Shown: positions 37,601 to 46,319 of the stretch, in pieces
How the letters are laid out: every line of letters begins with the position of its first letter
Numbering within the stretch: position 1 is the stretch's first letter
Assembly: GCF_037042905.1 (NCBI RefSeq)
Contig: NW_026974140.1
Location: forward strand, 10,861,001-10,925,000
Length of the DNA stretch: 64,000 nt
From: Lytechinus pictus
Lineage: Eukaryota > Echinodermata > Echinoidea > Temnopleuroida > Toxopneustidae
Reading direction: 5' to 3'
Notes under the pieces: generated by a model
The model's input: only the letters and a program-made list of their open reading frames with translations
Database searches by the model: none
Told to the model about the DNA's origin: nothing
Program-made: the position numbers and the translations under genes

Positions 37601-40600
37601 TTCATCTATCAGTAGAACATGTATTCTTTCTATAGGAGGGCATGTAATACAGATTTTTAAAGAATACATCATGGATAAAGAGTTTGTATCACCATACGAA
37701 AAAGCAAAAAGACACATTTTCAGGGTCCATCAAAGGGAAAGTTGTTCATGTGTGACATCACACATCCTTGTAGCGTTGCCAATGGGAGGATCTCCATAGC
37801 ATTAGAGATTGCAATATTCAAATGCTCATAACTTTCTTATTATTTGTCTGATTTTTCTCAAACTTTCTTTGTTCTTATTCTTTGATTTTTCTGTTTCGAC
37901 ACAAGCCTACTTGTTCCAAAGGTTTCATTCCCCTTTAATGACTGGTCAAACATTATGTAGCTTTTAAAAGTAAACCTTTATTTTACATCCCACCTGACCA
38001 TTATCATTTCAACACTAATTTTTTTTTGTATTTACAAATTACATCTTGATTGGTTGCCAAGGCAATGGCTGAAGATGTTATCTACATATTAACCGCAAAC
38101 ATATATTTTCTAACACCCTTAACTTAAGGGAAATGAAAGAAAAATCAGATTTTATCATGTTTTTATTTATCAAAGCTGCTGATACTTTTCTGGGGGAAAT
38201 GAGCTGTTGCCATGGCAACAGAACATTTGAATTATTAATATTTATCATTTAATTCAAGAATTACCAAGGCAACATCAATTTATTATTCTAATGAACTCAT
38301 GCAGAATACTTAGTGAATTTTTTGTTTAAAATTAAATGACTAGCCAAACCTTTCGCATATTGAGTTATATTTGTATTTCCACCTGTCCATGATCTTGTCA
38401 TCCAAATTATTATTTTTTTGTGAATTAGATATTATTTGGTTGCCATGGCAATAGCTTTAGATTTTATTTAAACAATTTGCATCAAACATATCTATGTTTA
38501 ACACACTAAGATTGGGGGAAATGCAAGAAAAACCAGATTCTATAGTCCTTTTTAATAAAAACTGGTACTAAATGATCCGTTGCTATGGCAACAGGCAATT
38601 TGCAACATTGATATTTATCGTTGAATTCAAGTATTACCAAGGCAACATCAATCTGTATCATTCCAATTAGTTCATGCAGAACACTCACTGTATTATTTCC
38701 CCAAAATTAATTGAGTAGGTCAAACCTTATGCATTTACATAAGTTAATTTTCATTGTACTTTTCACCTATCCATAACCTTGTCATCCCTGCTGTTGTTTT
38801 TTAAATTAGATGTTATCTGGTTGCCATGGCAATGGCTTAAGATGTTATATTTATAAATGTAGTCACAATCATATTTTGATTAGTTCCTTAAAAATATTGA
38901 AAATGGAATGATGATCATACATGTATTCTATATTTTTATCAATATTTTTACCTTTCTAGAGGGAAATAAACTGTTGCCATGGCAACGGGATCTTTGCAAC
39001 ATTCGTTTTTTTTTATTCAATTCAAGCATTACCAAGGCAACATAATGTTTTATCTTTATAAAGAACTCCTGCAGAACACATTCTGTATTTTTTGTTCAAA
39101 TGAGGGGGTCAAAACTTAAGCATACAGATTAAGTCATTTCCAGTTGTATTTTCCACCTGTCCATTGTCTAGTTTACCATGTTATTTTTGTAAATTAGATG
39201 TTATTTGGTTGCCATGGCAATGGCTTGAGATGTAGTTTATACATTGAGCAACCAAAATATCGTTGTTTAACACTGTAAAATTAGGGGAAATTAAAGATAA
39301 ATCCTATTCTACAACGTTTTTTTTATCAGTTTTTTTATTTTCTGGAGAAAAACAAGCCGTTGCCATGGCAACGGACCAATTGGAACTATCTTGTTAATTT
39401 TGAATGATTCTAAATTTTATATATATTCAATTGGGAACTTGAAAATTATCATTTTGGTCATCTATGTCATGTTTATTTACCATTTACATGGGAATGTATG
39501 TCATTTTTGAGAAATTAATCCGTTGCCATGGCAACGGCCGAAAATGGCATTTTAAAATTTACCTCCCACCTTTAAAATAAATCTTACGGCATATACTAAT
39601 ACTTGTGAAAGTTTCATGCTTTAGTCAAAATTTGCACAATTGTTGTGATTTTTGGAGCTAATCCGCTCTACTAATACCAGCCAGGATGTGCATATAACTG
39701 CTTTTTGAAATTAAGCAAAACTTTAAAATGTCATAACTTTCTTATTTTACATCCGGTTTGATGAAATTTTCAGTGTTATGCTTGTTGGATTTTCTCTTTT
39801 TATTCAAATCAACTTTTTGTTGGGGTGGACTTGTCCTTTAAATGCACAATAAATGTTGTAGATCTCTATATGCTTTAATACATTAGATATGATATAATTA
39901 ATTGAGCAAATGTGTAAAAAGGAACTAATTGTAAACAGAGTAGAAATTATTGGAAGTTAAGTCACGGTGCATGTTCCATCTCATAGTGAGCAAGTCCTCT
40001 TCTGCCAGTCATAATTTCCTAGCTGTTTGCTCTTTCTCTCTCTCTCTCTAAAAGTCTGGGTGAAGAAACTAAACAACAGACCTGCTATCTGGAGCTAAAC
40101 AAGGCAAACGCCAAGCGTTGTCTCGCCTGCATATTGCAGTCCTGAAGAGACTGCATGTCAAAACTATGCTATATGACTTCTGAGGCTGCAACTTCAAGAG
40201 ATGGACCTCTGTTACGAGTTTGGCGATCCCACCTCGAAGCTATAGAAAGTTATTGTGTGTACAATACAGCACAGTGCCAGTCATGGAAAGGTAATTGACC
40301 TTTGACCTTAATCAAATTCAACTCACATTCGAACTTGACCTGCACCTTCAAGAGATGGACCTCTTATATGAATTTGGCGATCCTACCTCGAAGATATAAA
40401 AAGTTATTATGTGTACAACACAGCACCGTGCCAGTCATGGAAAGTTCATTGACCTTTGACCTTTATCAAATTCAACTCATATTCGAACTTGACCTGCATC
40501 TTCAAAAGATGGACCCCTTGTATGAATTTGGCAATCCTACCTCGAAGATATAGAAAGTTATAGTGTGTAGAGCACAGCACAGTGCCAGTCATGGAAAGTT

Positions 40601-43600
40601 CATTGACCTTTGACCTTTTTCAACTTCGGCTCACATTTGAACTTGACCTGCACCTTCAAGAGATGGACCTCTGTTATGAATTTGGCGATCTCGCCTCGAA
40701 GCTATAGAAAGTTATTGTGTGTACAACACAGCACAGTGCTAGTCATGGAAAGTTCATTGACCTTTGACCTTATTCAAAATCGACTCATATTCGAACTTGA
40801 CCTGTGCCTTCAGGAGTTGGACCTCTGGTATGAATTTGGTGATCCCACCTCGAAGATATAGAAAGTTATTATGTGTACAACATAGCACAGTGCCAGTCAT
40901 GGAAAGTTCACTGACCTTTGACCTTAATCAAATTCGACTCATATTCAAACTTGACCTGTGCCTTCAGGAGATGGACCTCTGTTATGAATTTGGCGATCTC
41001 ACTTCGAAGCTATATAAAGTTATTGTGTGTACAACACAGCACAGTGCCAGTCATGGAAAGTTCATTGACTTTTGACCTTTGACCTTATTCAAATTCAACT
41101 CATATTCAAACTTGACCTGTGCCTTCAAGAGATGGACCTCTGGTATGAATTTGGTGATCCCACCTCGAAGATATAGAAAGTTATTATGTGTACAACATAG
41201 CACAGTGCCAGTCATGGAAAGTTCACTGACCTTTGACCTTCATCAAATTCGACTCATATTCGAACTTGACCAGTGCCTTCAGGAGATGGACCTCTTGTAT
41301 GAATTTGGTGATCCTACCTCAAAGCTATAGAAAGTTATTGGGTGTACAACATAGTACAGTGCCAGTCATGGAAAGTTCATTGACCTTTGACCTTAATCAA
41401 ATTCGACTCATATTCGAACTTGACCTGTGCCTTCAGGAGATGGACCTCTGGTATGAATTTGGTGATCCTACCTCGAAGCTATAGAAAGTTATTGGGTGTA
41501 CAACACAATTGTTGACGACGACGACGCCGGAAATAGTGATACCTATGTCTCGCTCCGCTACGCAGGCGAGACAAAAATCTCCCTTTTATCTCTGTTTTAT
41601 TGCTGTTTTGAGCCTTTATGAAAATAGCAACTTATTTGCTGAGTATTTTTCCATGTGATTTGGAAGACGAAACAGCACCAAAACAGAAATATATTATTTT
41701 TCATTTGTGTATGATGACCACTCTACCCCTTTCAAACTCACTGTGACATAGCAGAACATTCAATATGCCATCCTGGCCTTCCTTTTCCCCATGGTGCTTC
41801 CCACCATGGTTCTCCAGGCTTGACTCCTTTCCACAGAGCAAAGTCTCTTGGGTGTCTCTTCTCAGGATCAATCGTCTCTTTACCATCATCATGTTGAACA
41901 TCCAAGTCTTGACTGGCAAGCTTGTTGTATCTCTCTACGGTGAACGCATCCACGTTGAAGTACACACTACCTGCAGAATGAAAATCATTCATTCAATGTG
42001 AAATAAGGGGTCATGTAGTTACAGCATCGGACTCATGTGGAAGCATCATGGTGCAGTGGTTCTGACCCCCGCCTTGTAAACAGAGGGTCACCTGTTTGAA
42101 TCCTACTGTGGCCTAGCAACCTTTGGCAAGGCCTCAATCCACATTTTGCCACTCTCCACCCAGGTGCTAAATGGGTACCTGCTAGGATGCAAAAATCTGT
42201 GTAATGTGCCTAGCAATTGAGTCTTGGAAACTTTTGTTGCAATACTCCCCAGGGAGTGGAGAAAGTGCACATATTGTATGTGGGAATGCCAGGATCTAAT
42301 GACCAGTGTAATATTATATCTGTATAGAGCTTGGAGACATTGTTCCAATGTATTGACTACGATATAAAAGAGGATTATTATTATTAATGATCACGAGGTT
42401 GCGATTTCAAAATCCTTTGCTCGGCCATTATCTCCACTTAAATCAAATTGGCCCAGGAGTAATTTCTTTCGTCTATAAGGTCGGCCACTACGATCGATTA
42501 ACTTATATGTAAAATATCACCTATGTTCTTGGTTATACCAGCTTGGCGCTATGCAGTAGAAAGCTGTCCTGCCGATTTCTCTTTGGAGTTACATTAAGAT
42601 AAAAAAATGCTAAGTTATGTCTGTCATTTTAGAATTGGTCCTTAAAGCCCATCTAAAGCTTGGTATAGTTTCATTTATATAAATTAGAGTACAGTAATCA
42701 AATCATATGCGGTTATTTCCACAAAGTCTTTCCTTACCATTACTTGTTGTATATCCAAAGCCATTTGTGATGATTTTACCAATGAAAGCAATTATGTCTG
42801 GTATATGATCTGATACTCGGGTGTACACAGTCGCTGGTAAGACCTACAAAAATAAGAGTTATCGGTTATATCTGCAAATTCGAAAAACATTTAATCTTGT
42901 AGAGCTGATAAAACAAAGCCATCTGTAATTGTAATAGAGATGTATTACAGGTATAATTTGGCAATATAAATGATAGATTTACACATACGTCGGTCATTAG
43001 AAATGTAATTATCTTTGATCATGAGGTCTTAGTAATAATGAAAATTAATTAAGTTCCTTGAAATGCATTCCAAATTGCTAATTACCTAACATTAAAAAAA
43101 TGAAGTGATTTATTTATTTAATATCATAACTATTATTATTATCTTAGTTTTTTATCAACATCAATTCACCATCATCACCATCATCATCATCATCATTATT
43201 ATTTTCATCATTATTTTCATCATCAACATCACCATCATCTTTTTTTTCATTATTTTTTTTTTTCAGGGGGTGGGGTGGGGGAATGATATAAGGAATCTGA
43301 TATTTGAAAACTTTTTAAAATTCATCAAACATAAAAACCATGATAGAAACCATGGATTGGTAGCACATATGGTATGAGATATAATTTGTTTTCATTATTT
43401 CACAGTGAATGAATGAGAATTGAAAAAAAAATTGGGACGAGATATATATGTTTTTATTATTTCATAGTGAATGAATAAGAATTCAATTTAAAAAAACCCA
43501 ACAGCAACGTACAGCACAAGACACAATGTTAAATGATACTTGCATTGAGGTATTGCATATCTTGATAGAATTCTCTTTCATAAAATCTAGCTAATTCTCT

Positions 43601-46262
43601 GAAGTCCTCTATCTTCTGCTCCTGTGAGCGTTTTATGATCTTATCATCGATGTCAGTGATACCCATCACCATGACAACGCTCGTCTGGAAGAACTCTGCT
43701 AAGATGCGACGGATGATATCAAATCTGACATAAGAGCTGCAAATAGAGAATGTAAATAATTATATTTGTTCTACCAAAAATAACCCCGACATAATGTAAT
43801 TTTTATGAAGACACCACCTACTTTATTTTTCTTTTAGTGACTGCATAATGGGCTAAATCCTCTCATAGAAAATAGAAAATACAGACTCAAAACAGATTTT
43901 TCATTATTCTGTGAATCACAATTTCTAATTTCGTTTTTTTGTCATAACTTAAAAAAATGTTTACTAGTAGTAGCATACTATAAAGTATATTAAATATTTA
44001 AAAATAAAGAATTGGTAAAATGATTAACTTTCAGACTGCCCAAGTCAGAAACTCCTTTGAAATGCATGTAATGAATTTCCACAAAGATAGATTACACATC
44101 AAATCAAAAATTTGTAATTTGTTCTGTAAGTGGATATAAGGAAATAAAAAATTGATCAGAATTTAAAAAGAACAAAATCGTCAGCTATTCAAAAAGACAC
44201 AATTATCAAATGATACTTACCATAATGAAGATATGTGCCTACTTCGAAACTACAGAACTGTTTTTTTTTTAAGTACCGGTACGCAAATATTATATTTATG
44301 TAGGAAATCATCACCAAAAATATCATAAGGAAAACATAACACAAAAAATGATAAGAGACGAAATCTGAATTTTCCAGTCCCCTCCTGTCTTAGATGCCTC
44401 TTGTTTTTATTTTTGGTCACCTCAGATGGTACTAGTATCAAGAGGCAGAACAAGAGATGATTCATTTCAAAACCTTATTCAAGAATCAAGACTCAACTGC
44501 ATCAAGCAGAGAATCAAGTTCACAGAACACTTGTAAATAAAATGGAGGAACTAAAAATACTACTAGAAAAAAAAAGGGAAAATTATAAACTAGTCTAAGA
44601 TGTTCGGTATCATTACCTTGCATGCCCAATGTGGGCAGAATCATAAACAGTAGGACCACAAGCATACCTGAAAACAAATGAAATAAGGAAATTCAGCCAG
44701 GGAAATAGTAAACTTTATCTCAAGCATTTATCCTAAATCATTACTAAGTCAAATAACTAACCAACAGCCCAGTCCACAAACTTCATATTATTATCTATTA
44801 AATAATGCTTGCCTTTTATGGTATAAAGTATTCTTCTAAGCTTCTGCCACTGGCAAAGTAAATAAACATATAGACAAATAAATATTTAATTAAATGAGAA
44901 ATAATTGCTGTTTAGCAATTTTTAATTCATTGTGGTTGGTCTAGATTCATTTTGATAAAAACACCACCCTGACTTCTCAATGTCATGCTGGTTTTAATGA
45001 GCCAGAATAATGAAAGGATATGTTGTTGTACACAAATCAAAGTGTATTATCAATATCAGCGATTCTAACTTGCATGCAAGTTGTGATATCACACACAAAA
45101 ACAAACTTATCATGAATCATGAGATTTGATATAGACTCTAGATTCCAGTTTTGATTGATTGTCTCTGTTTTTGATGGATTTGAATTCATTGTCTGATTTT
45201 TTTTTTTTTTTTTTGGGGGGGATAGCATCTACTTCTCAACCTTAACATTATAGAGTCATAACAGTAACTTATTAAGTTCATTTCATAATCATAGAATGTA
45301 AGAATGTTTGTAGGCATAGCATGGGCATGGCTAACCCAGGGAGCTCCGGCCCGCTTTGCGGGCCGGAGCCCACCGTGCATTTAGACATAGACGCGGGACT
45401 AGGGTAGATTGTGGTCTCAATAACTTGGAAAGAAAATTGTCAAAACAGTCAGAAATTATGCACTTACCTGACATATGGATGAAGGTCTATCGTGTGGCAG
45501 TATCCTGACTTCAAGGCACAGACTGGAACATAAAAAAAACGAAAAGTTCTGTCGCGATACCTCTCCTAATTCTTTCAAAATTCATATCAAAATGGCCGAT
45601 TGAGACTGGGGTAGGAGAACTTTCGTTTTTTTGAGGTTCCAGTCTGTGCTTCAATGTCACTTGTCAGGATACTGCCACACGATAGACCTTCTTCATCCAT
45701 ATAATCGTGGTAAGTGCATAATTTCTGTTTTCACAATTTTCTTTCCAAGTTATTGAGACCACAATCTATCCTAGTCCCGTGTCTATGTGTAAATGCACGG
45801 TGGACTCCTGGGCTCCGGCCCGTTTTGCGGGCCGGAGCTCCCTGGCCCGGGTTAGGGCATGGGCATGGCATAGAAGTTTTAGAACCTAACGTTAGGCTAT
45901 AAAATTTATTTTATAAATGAATAGGCCCCTAATCTAAATGAATTTTAATACCATGTTGCAACATTTTTGTTCATCAGTAGCAGAGGCTCTTTCTTTGCAC
46001 TTTTCCGTTCTTGTGCTGCTGTTAATGAGTTCAAGACATGGATAGTACTAGTACTACTACTAGTAGTGTTCTTTCCATCTCTCTCCACTGGATACCTGGC
46101 TTGAGAGAATTGGGAATGGCAGGTAGCCATGGTAGCAGATGATGGGAAGCAGACATCTCTTCTCAAATACAAACTCCTCCGGCTCCGATATCCAGAAGTT
46201 AGACCTAAACTGCAAATTATGCCATGTCGGCCGAATAATTCACTTGCAATTCTCAAACCCAT
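22558..46262 (-). CDS. CARS2: Mitochondrial cysteinyl-tRNA synthetase (13 coding exons)
   Basis: Charges mitochondrial tRNA-Cys with cysteine (class Ia aminoacyl-tRNA synthetase, matrix). Thirteen exons, listed separately, join in frame to 612 aa (human CARS2 is about 560). Residues 1-40 are Arg-rich with few acids, fitting a mitochondrial presequence. [16 protein letters not shown] gives the first zinc Cys (107) and the HIGH motif (116-119). [13 protein letters not shown] gives zinc Cys292; FPHHNNE gives His317 and Glu321; KMSKS is at 352-356. The C-terminal helical anticodon-binding region follows. The LADDFDT and DADAYVKGQ blocks match CARS2 rather than the cytosolic enzyme. An in-frame TGA 39 nt upstream fixes ATG 46262 as the first start in frame. 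It is convergent with CFAP97. The introns are loaded with transposons. Confidence 0.96.
22745..22995 (-). mobile_element. tRNA-derived SINE, minus strand
   Basis: On the minus strand: a pol III box A-like GACTCAGTGGGTAAG, box B GGGTTCGAATCCC (plus strand 22924-22937), a middle segment with GGCAAGGCATTTATC and CTCCTCCCAGGTG, and a tail GCGCTATGTAAATG(TATTATT)n. Same tail type as the other SINEs here. In the last CARS2 intron. Confidence 0.75.
23232..23347 (-). CDS. CARS2: CARS2 coding exon 12
   Basis: Encodes [20 protein letters not shown] then [12 protein letters not shown], the conserved C-terminal helices (human LLEACDTLRRGLTAHGINIK). The acceptor is TTTTTAG|GA, the donor AAG|GTAAAT, phase 0. 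Confidence 0.93.
23753..24520. mobile_element. TTAA-flanked non-autonomous element
   Basis: TTAACCCTATCTTAACTGGG at the left and the inverted complement (AGTTTAATAAGGGTTAA) at the right, both bordered by TTAA (23753, 24517). G-runs followed by GGTCAATTTGA and GGTCAAATTGACC lie just inside each end. The interior is AT-rich. In the CARS2 intron between exons 11 and 12. Confidence 0.65.
24606..24744 (-). CDS. CARS2: CARS2 coding exon 11
   Basis: Encodes [19 protein letters not shown], matching the DELVRFRQKVRQFAL segment of CARS2, plus a less conserved acidic/Ser linker. The acceptor is TTTCCAG|GGT, the donor AATG|GTAAGT, phase 1. Confidence 0.9.
25457..25552 (-). CDS. CARS2: CARS2 coding exon 10
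   Basis: Encodes [20 protein letters not shown] then LSNLGLQM, equivalent to RSPAVFGAIISYFEQFFETVG in the human protein. The acceptor is TTTTTAG|GAG, the donor TCA|GTAAGT; both ends are phase 0. Confidence 0.9.
25848..26198 (+). mobile_element. tRNA-derived SINE, plus strand
   Basis: Box A TGGTGTAGTGGTTCTGA (about 25853) and box B GTGTTCGAATCCC (about 25897), then TGGCAAGGCGTTAATCCACA, CACTCTCGACCCAGGTGC and a tail GCGCTATATAAAACTAGC followed by TATTATCATTATTATTA. The tail points to mobilisation by a partner LINE. In the CARS2 intron between exons 9 and 10. Confidence 0.85.
26768..26891 (-). CDS. CARS2: CARS2 coding exon 9
   Basis: Encodes [20 protein letters not shown] then [10 protein letters not shown]. 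The ALADDFDT block is conserved in mitochondrial and bacterial CysRS. The acceptor is GATGTAG|G, the donor GAG|GTTAGA, phase 0. Confidence 0.92.
27035..27330 (-). mobile_element. tRNA-derived SINE, minus strand
   Basis: Minus strand: box A-like TGGTTAAGTGGTTTTGACTC, box B GGGTTCAAATCCCA (plus strand 27259-27272), and a tail ending near CTATATAAGCATATAAAC followed on the plus strand by (CTA)n. In the CARS2 intron between exons 8 and 9. ORFs over it are artefacts. Confidence 0.7.
27583..27721 (-). CDS. CARS2: CARS2 coding exon 8
   Basis: Encodes [12 protein letters not shown] then [13 protein letters not shown] and EAELMQR, matching the FLEDARAYMKGQ segment of human CARS2. The acceptor is TTGATTCAG|AT, the donor CAAAG|GTACCT, phase 2. 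Confidence 0.93.
28249..28672. repeat. Near-perfect 195-bp-arm palindrome
   Basis: Left arm 28249-28443 and right arm about 28477-28672 are inverted copies with no mismatch that I can find, from TGTCATGTACCTGTGCG to TGACATATGGGGGCT. The 32-33 bp between them (28444-28475) is a direct repeat of the inner end of the left arm. In the CARS2 intron between exons 7 and 8. It could be a very young foldback element or an assembly artefact. Confidence 0.85.
28700..28936. mobile_element. MITE family A, copy 2
   Basis: AAGGCTCTGTCATATCGTTC ... GGAACGATGTAACAGGGCCT, the same family as 20655-20882, with shared interior CTGCGGGCAACTGCATGCG and GAGATACTGTC. In the CARS2 intron between exons 7 and 8. Confidence 0.7.
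29049..29183 (-). CDS. CARS2: CARS2 coding exon 7 (KMSKS motif)
   Basis: Encodes [17 protein letters not shown], carrying the KMSKS catalytic loop, then SIQEFLKTY and [13 protein letters not shown]. The acceptor is CATTTAG|GT, the donor CATG|GTAAGT. Confidence 0.95.
29340..29620 (+). repeat. (ATC)n / (CAT)n microsatellite
   Basis: Long imperfect ATC/CAT trinucleotide run in the CARS2 intron between exons 6 and 7; it produces spurious His/Ser/Ile-rich ORFs. Confidence 0.9.
29761..29894 (-). CDS. CARS2: CARS2 coding exon 6 (zinc His/Glu motif)
   Basis: Lies 11.8 kb from exon 5. It encodes [14 protein letters not shown] then [17 protein letters not shown] and WANYFLHSG. The usual HHENE is HHNNE here; the zinc ligands His317 and Glu321 are kept. 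The acceptor is TTTGACAG|T, the donor TTCAG|GTATAG. Confidence 0.94.
30280..30720. repeat. 100-bp tandem repeat, about 4.4 copies
   Basis: TCAACTGAGAGTGAGTATAC occurs at 30321, 30421, 30521 and 30621, an exact 100-bp period with almost no differences between units. Each unit includes GGCATCATGGTCTAGTCTGC. The flanking part-units (30280, 30700) are more diverged. In the large CARS2 intron between exons 5 and 6. Confidence 0.92.
33805..35785. repeat. Inner palindrome of diverged tandem units
   Basis: About five units of 170-190 bp run forward (ACAAGTTACAAGGACAGTCAG, ATCCAAGATGGCTT, TTTGGTGTCTAGACCATGG) and about five run in reverse, mirrored at AAGTGGATATCATATCCACTT (34784-34804). Units are well diverged, so this is older than the 28.4 kb palindrome. 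Confidence 0.75.
35786..36779. other. Asymmetric spacer of the giant foldback
   Basis: About 1 kb between the inner palindrome and the right arm. Includes a G-run near 36184 and CGGGAATTTTC / GGGAATTTT-type fragments. No ORF of note and nothing recognised. Confidence 0.4.
37356..37938. mobile_element. 583-bp TTAA MITE nested in the foldback's right arm
   Basis: TTAAAGGAGAATGAAACCTT and AAGGTTTCATTCCCCTTTAA-type inverted ends (the right reads AAAGGTTTCATTCCCCTTTAA), with long complementary arms (about 190 bp, including GGAGATCC...GGATCTCC and ATAATGAGAAAGTTATGAGC). TTAA borders at 37356 and 37935. The host sequence on either side rejoins to match neighbouring repeat units of the arm. Confidence 0.8.
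40100..41577 (-). mobile_element. Non-autonomous element with 154-bp tandem repeats and DR1 sites, copy 3
   Basis: Minus orientation. Its hairpin end reads GTCTCGCCTGCGTAGCGGAG then CGAGAC on the minus strand (41572 downwards), followed by GGCGTCGTCGTC; the other end has GTCTCGCCTGCAT at 40120-40132. The interior has eight units, strict period 154 bp, with TGACCTTTGACCT at 40296, 40450, 40604, 40758, 40912, 41073, 41227 and 41381. ORFs of about 83 aa here are repeat artefacts (154 is not a multiple of 3). Confidence 0.8.
41742..41970 (-). CDS. CARS2: CARS2 coding exon 5 (second zinc Cys)
   Basis: Encodes SVYFNVDAF, then the DFALWKG and [17 protein letters not shown] blocks that are diagnostic of cysteinyl-tRNA synthetases; Cys292 is a zinc ligand. 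The acceptor is CTGCAG|GT, the donor TCACA|GTGAGT, phase 2. Confidence 0.95.
42041..42387 (+). mobile_element. tRNA-derived SINE, plus strand
   Basis: Same family as 25848-26198: TGGTGCAGTGGTTCTGAC, CTTGTAAACAGAGGGTCACC, box B TGTTTGAATCCTA, TTTGGCAAGGCCTCAATCCA, CCACCCAGGTGCTAAATGGG, CCCCAGGGAGTGGA, and a 3' ATTATTATTATTAA tail. More diverged. In the CARS2 intron between exons 4 and 5. Confidence 0.8.
42738..42843 (-). CDS. CARS2: CARS2 coding exon 4
   Basis: Encodes [20 protein letters not shown] then [15 protein letters not shown], equivalent to the VLPPTVYLRVTENI region of human CARS2. The acceptor is TTTTTGTAG|GTC (phase 0), the donor ATG|GTAAGG (phase 1). Confidence 0.93.
43150..43265 (+). 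repeat. ATC/ATT-rich microsatellite
   Basis: Imperfect (CAT)n/(ATT)n run followed by a T-tract and a G-rich patch, inside the GC-AG intron of CARS2. Confidence 0.8.
43544..43736 (-). CDS. CARS2: CARS2 coding exon 3
   Basis: Residues 121-185, [12 protein letters not shown]... through [14 protein letters not shown] to QDMQYLN. The acceptor is TTTGCAG|C. The only donor that keeps the reading frame and the gap-free family alignment is AAT|GCAAGT, a GC donor, so the exon is called to 43544. The GT four bases downstream would shift the frame of the next exon. Confidence 0.9.
44617..44667 (-). CDS. CARS2: CARS2 coding exon 2 (HIGH motif)
   Basis: A 51-nt exon between TTTTCAG and GTAATG. It encodes [16 protein letters not shown]: the first zinc Cys and the class I HIGH signature for ATP binding. 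It completes the Trp codon from exon 1 and leaves AG of the next Ser codon. Confidence 0.95.
45318..45872. mobile_element. Foldback element with nested GC-rich hairpins
   Basis: Arms of about 230 bp (45318-45540 and 45620-45872) are inverted copies around a spacer with CAAAATGGCCGATTGAGACTG. Each arm contains its own perfect-stem hairpin, GCTCCGGCCCG + 4-5 nt loop + CGGGCCGGAGC. Shared arm text includes CAGTATCCTGAC and TCTATCGTGTGGCAG. In CARS2 intron 1. Confidence 0.75.
45952..46262 (-). CDS. CARS2: CARS2 coding exon 1 (mitochondrial presequence)
   Basis: Residues 1-104. It begins [14 protein letters not shown] and continues with a basic stretch ([13 protein letters not shown]), typical of a matrix-targeting peptide. 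It then encodes [11 protein letters not shown] and KKEPLLL, the start of the CysRS fold. The donor is CATG|GTATTA; the Trp codon TG|G is split across intron 1. Confidence 0.93.
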
Positions 46263-46319
46263 TTTGACGGAGTTTAGAAGAGCTCTTCTTGAGCATGATC
46301 ACTTGTTTCAATACTAGGA

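Larger units (their letters stand above)
30966..39841. mobile_element. 8.9 kb giant foldback element with X-box palindromes
   Basis: Outer ends TTAAAGGTCAAGTCCACCCC (30966) and GGGGTGGACTTGTCCTTTAA (to 39841) are inverted and bordered by TTAA. Arms of about 2.8 kb (30966-33790) and about 2.5 kb net (36780-39841, minus a nested MITE) are inverted copies. Each arm consists of repeating units (about 395 bp) that contain GTTGCCATGGCAAC or one-base variants and GTTGCCTTGGTAATG. No transposase ORF is visible. The centre holds a second palindrome (33805-35785). The element lies in the 11.8 kb CARS2 intron between exons 5 and 6. The left end has extra sequence (about 31110-31390) containing its own inverted pair ACTCACTATTTCTTTTG / CAAAAGAAATAGTGAGT. 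Confidence 0.8.

Noticed and set aside
31100..39800. Polinton/Maverick or other large autonomous transposon
   Set aside because: No ORF of useful length for a transposase, integrase or polymerase in the 8.9 kb foldback.
40302..41484. Several overlapping 83-aa ORFs as a gene family
   Set aside because: They are the same stretch repeated every 154 bp in shifting frames inside a tandem-repeat element.
45470..45527. Extra CARS2 exon with AG and GTAAGT sites
   Set aside because: It lies in a foldback arm, and exons 1 and 2 already join perfectly in frame (W split TG|G).
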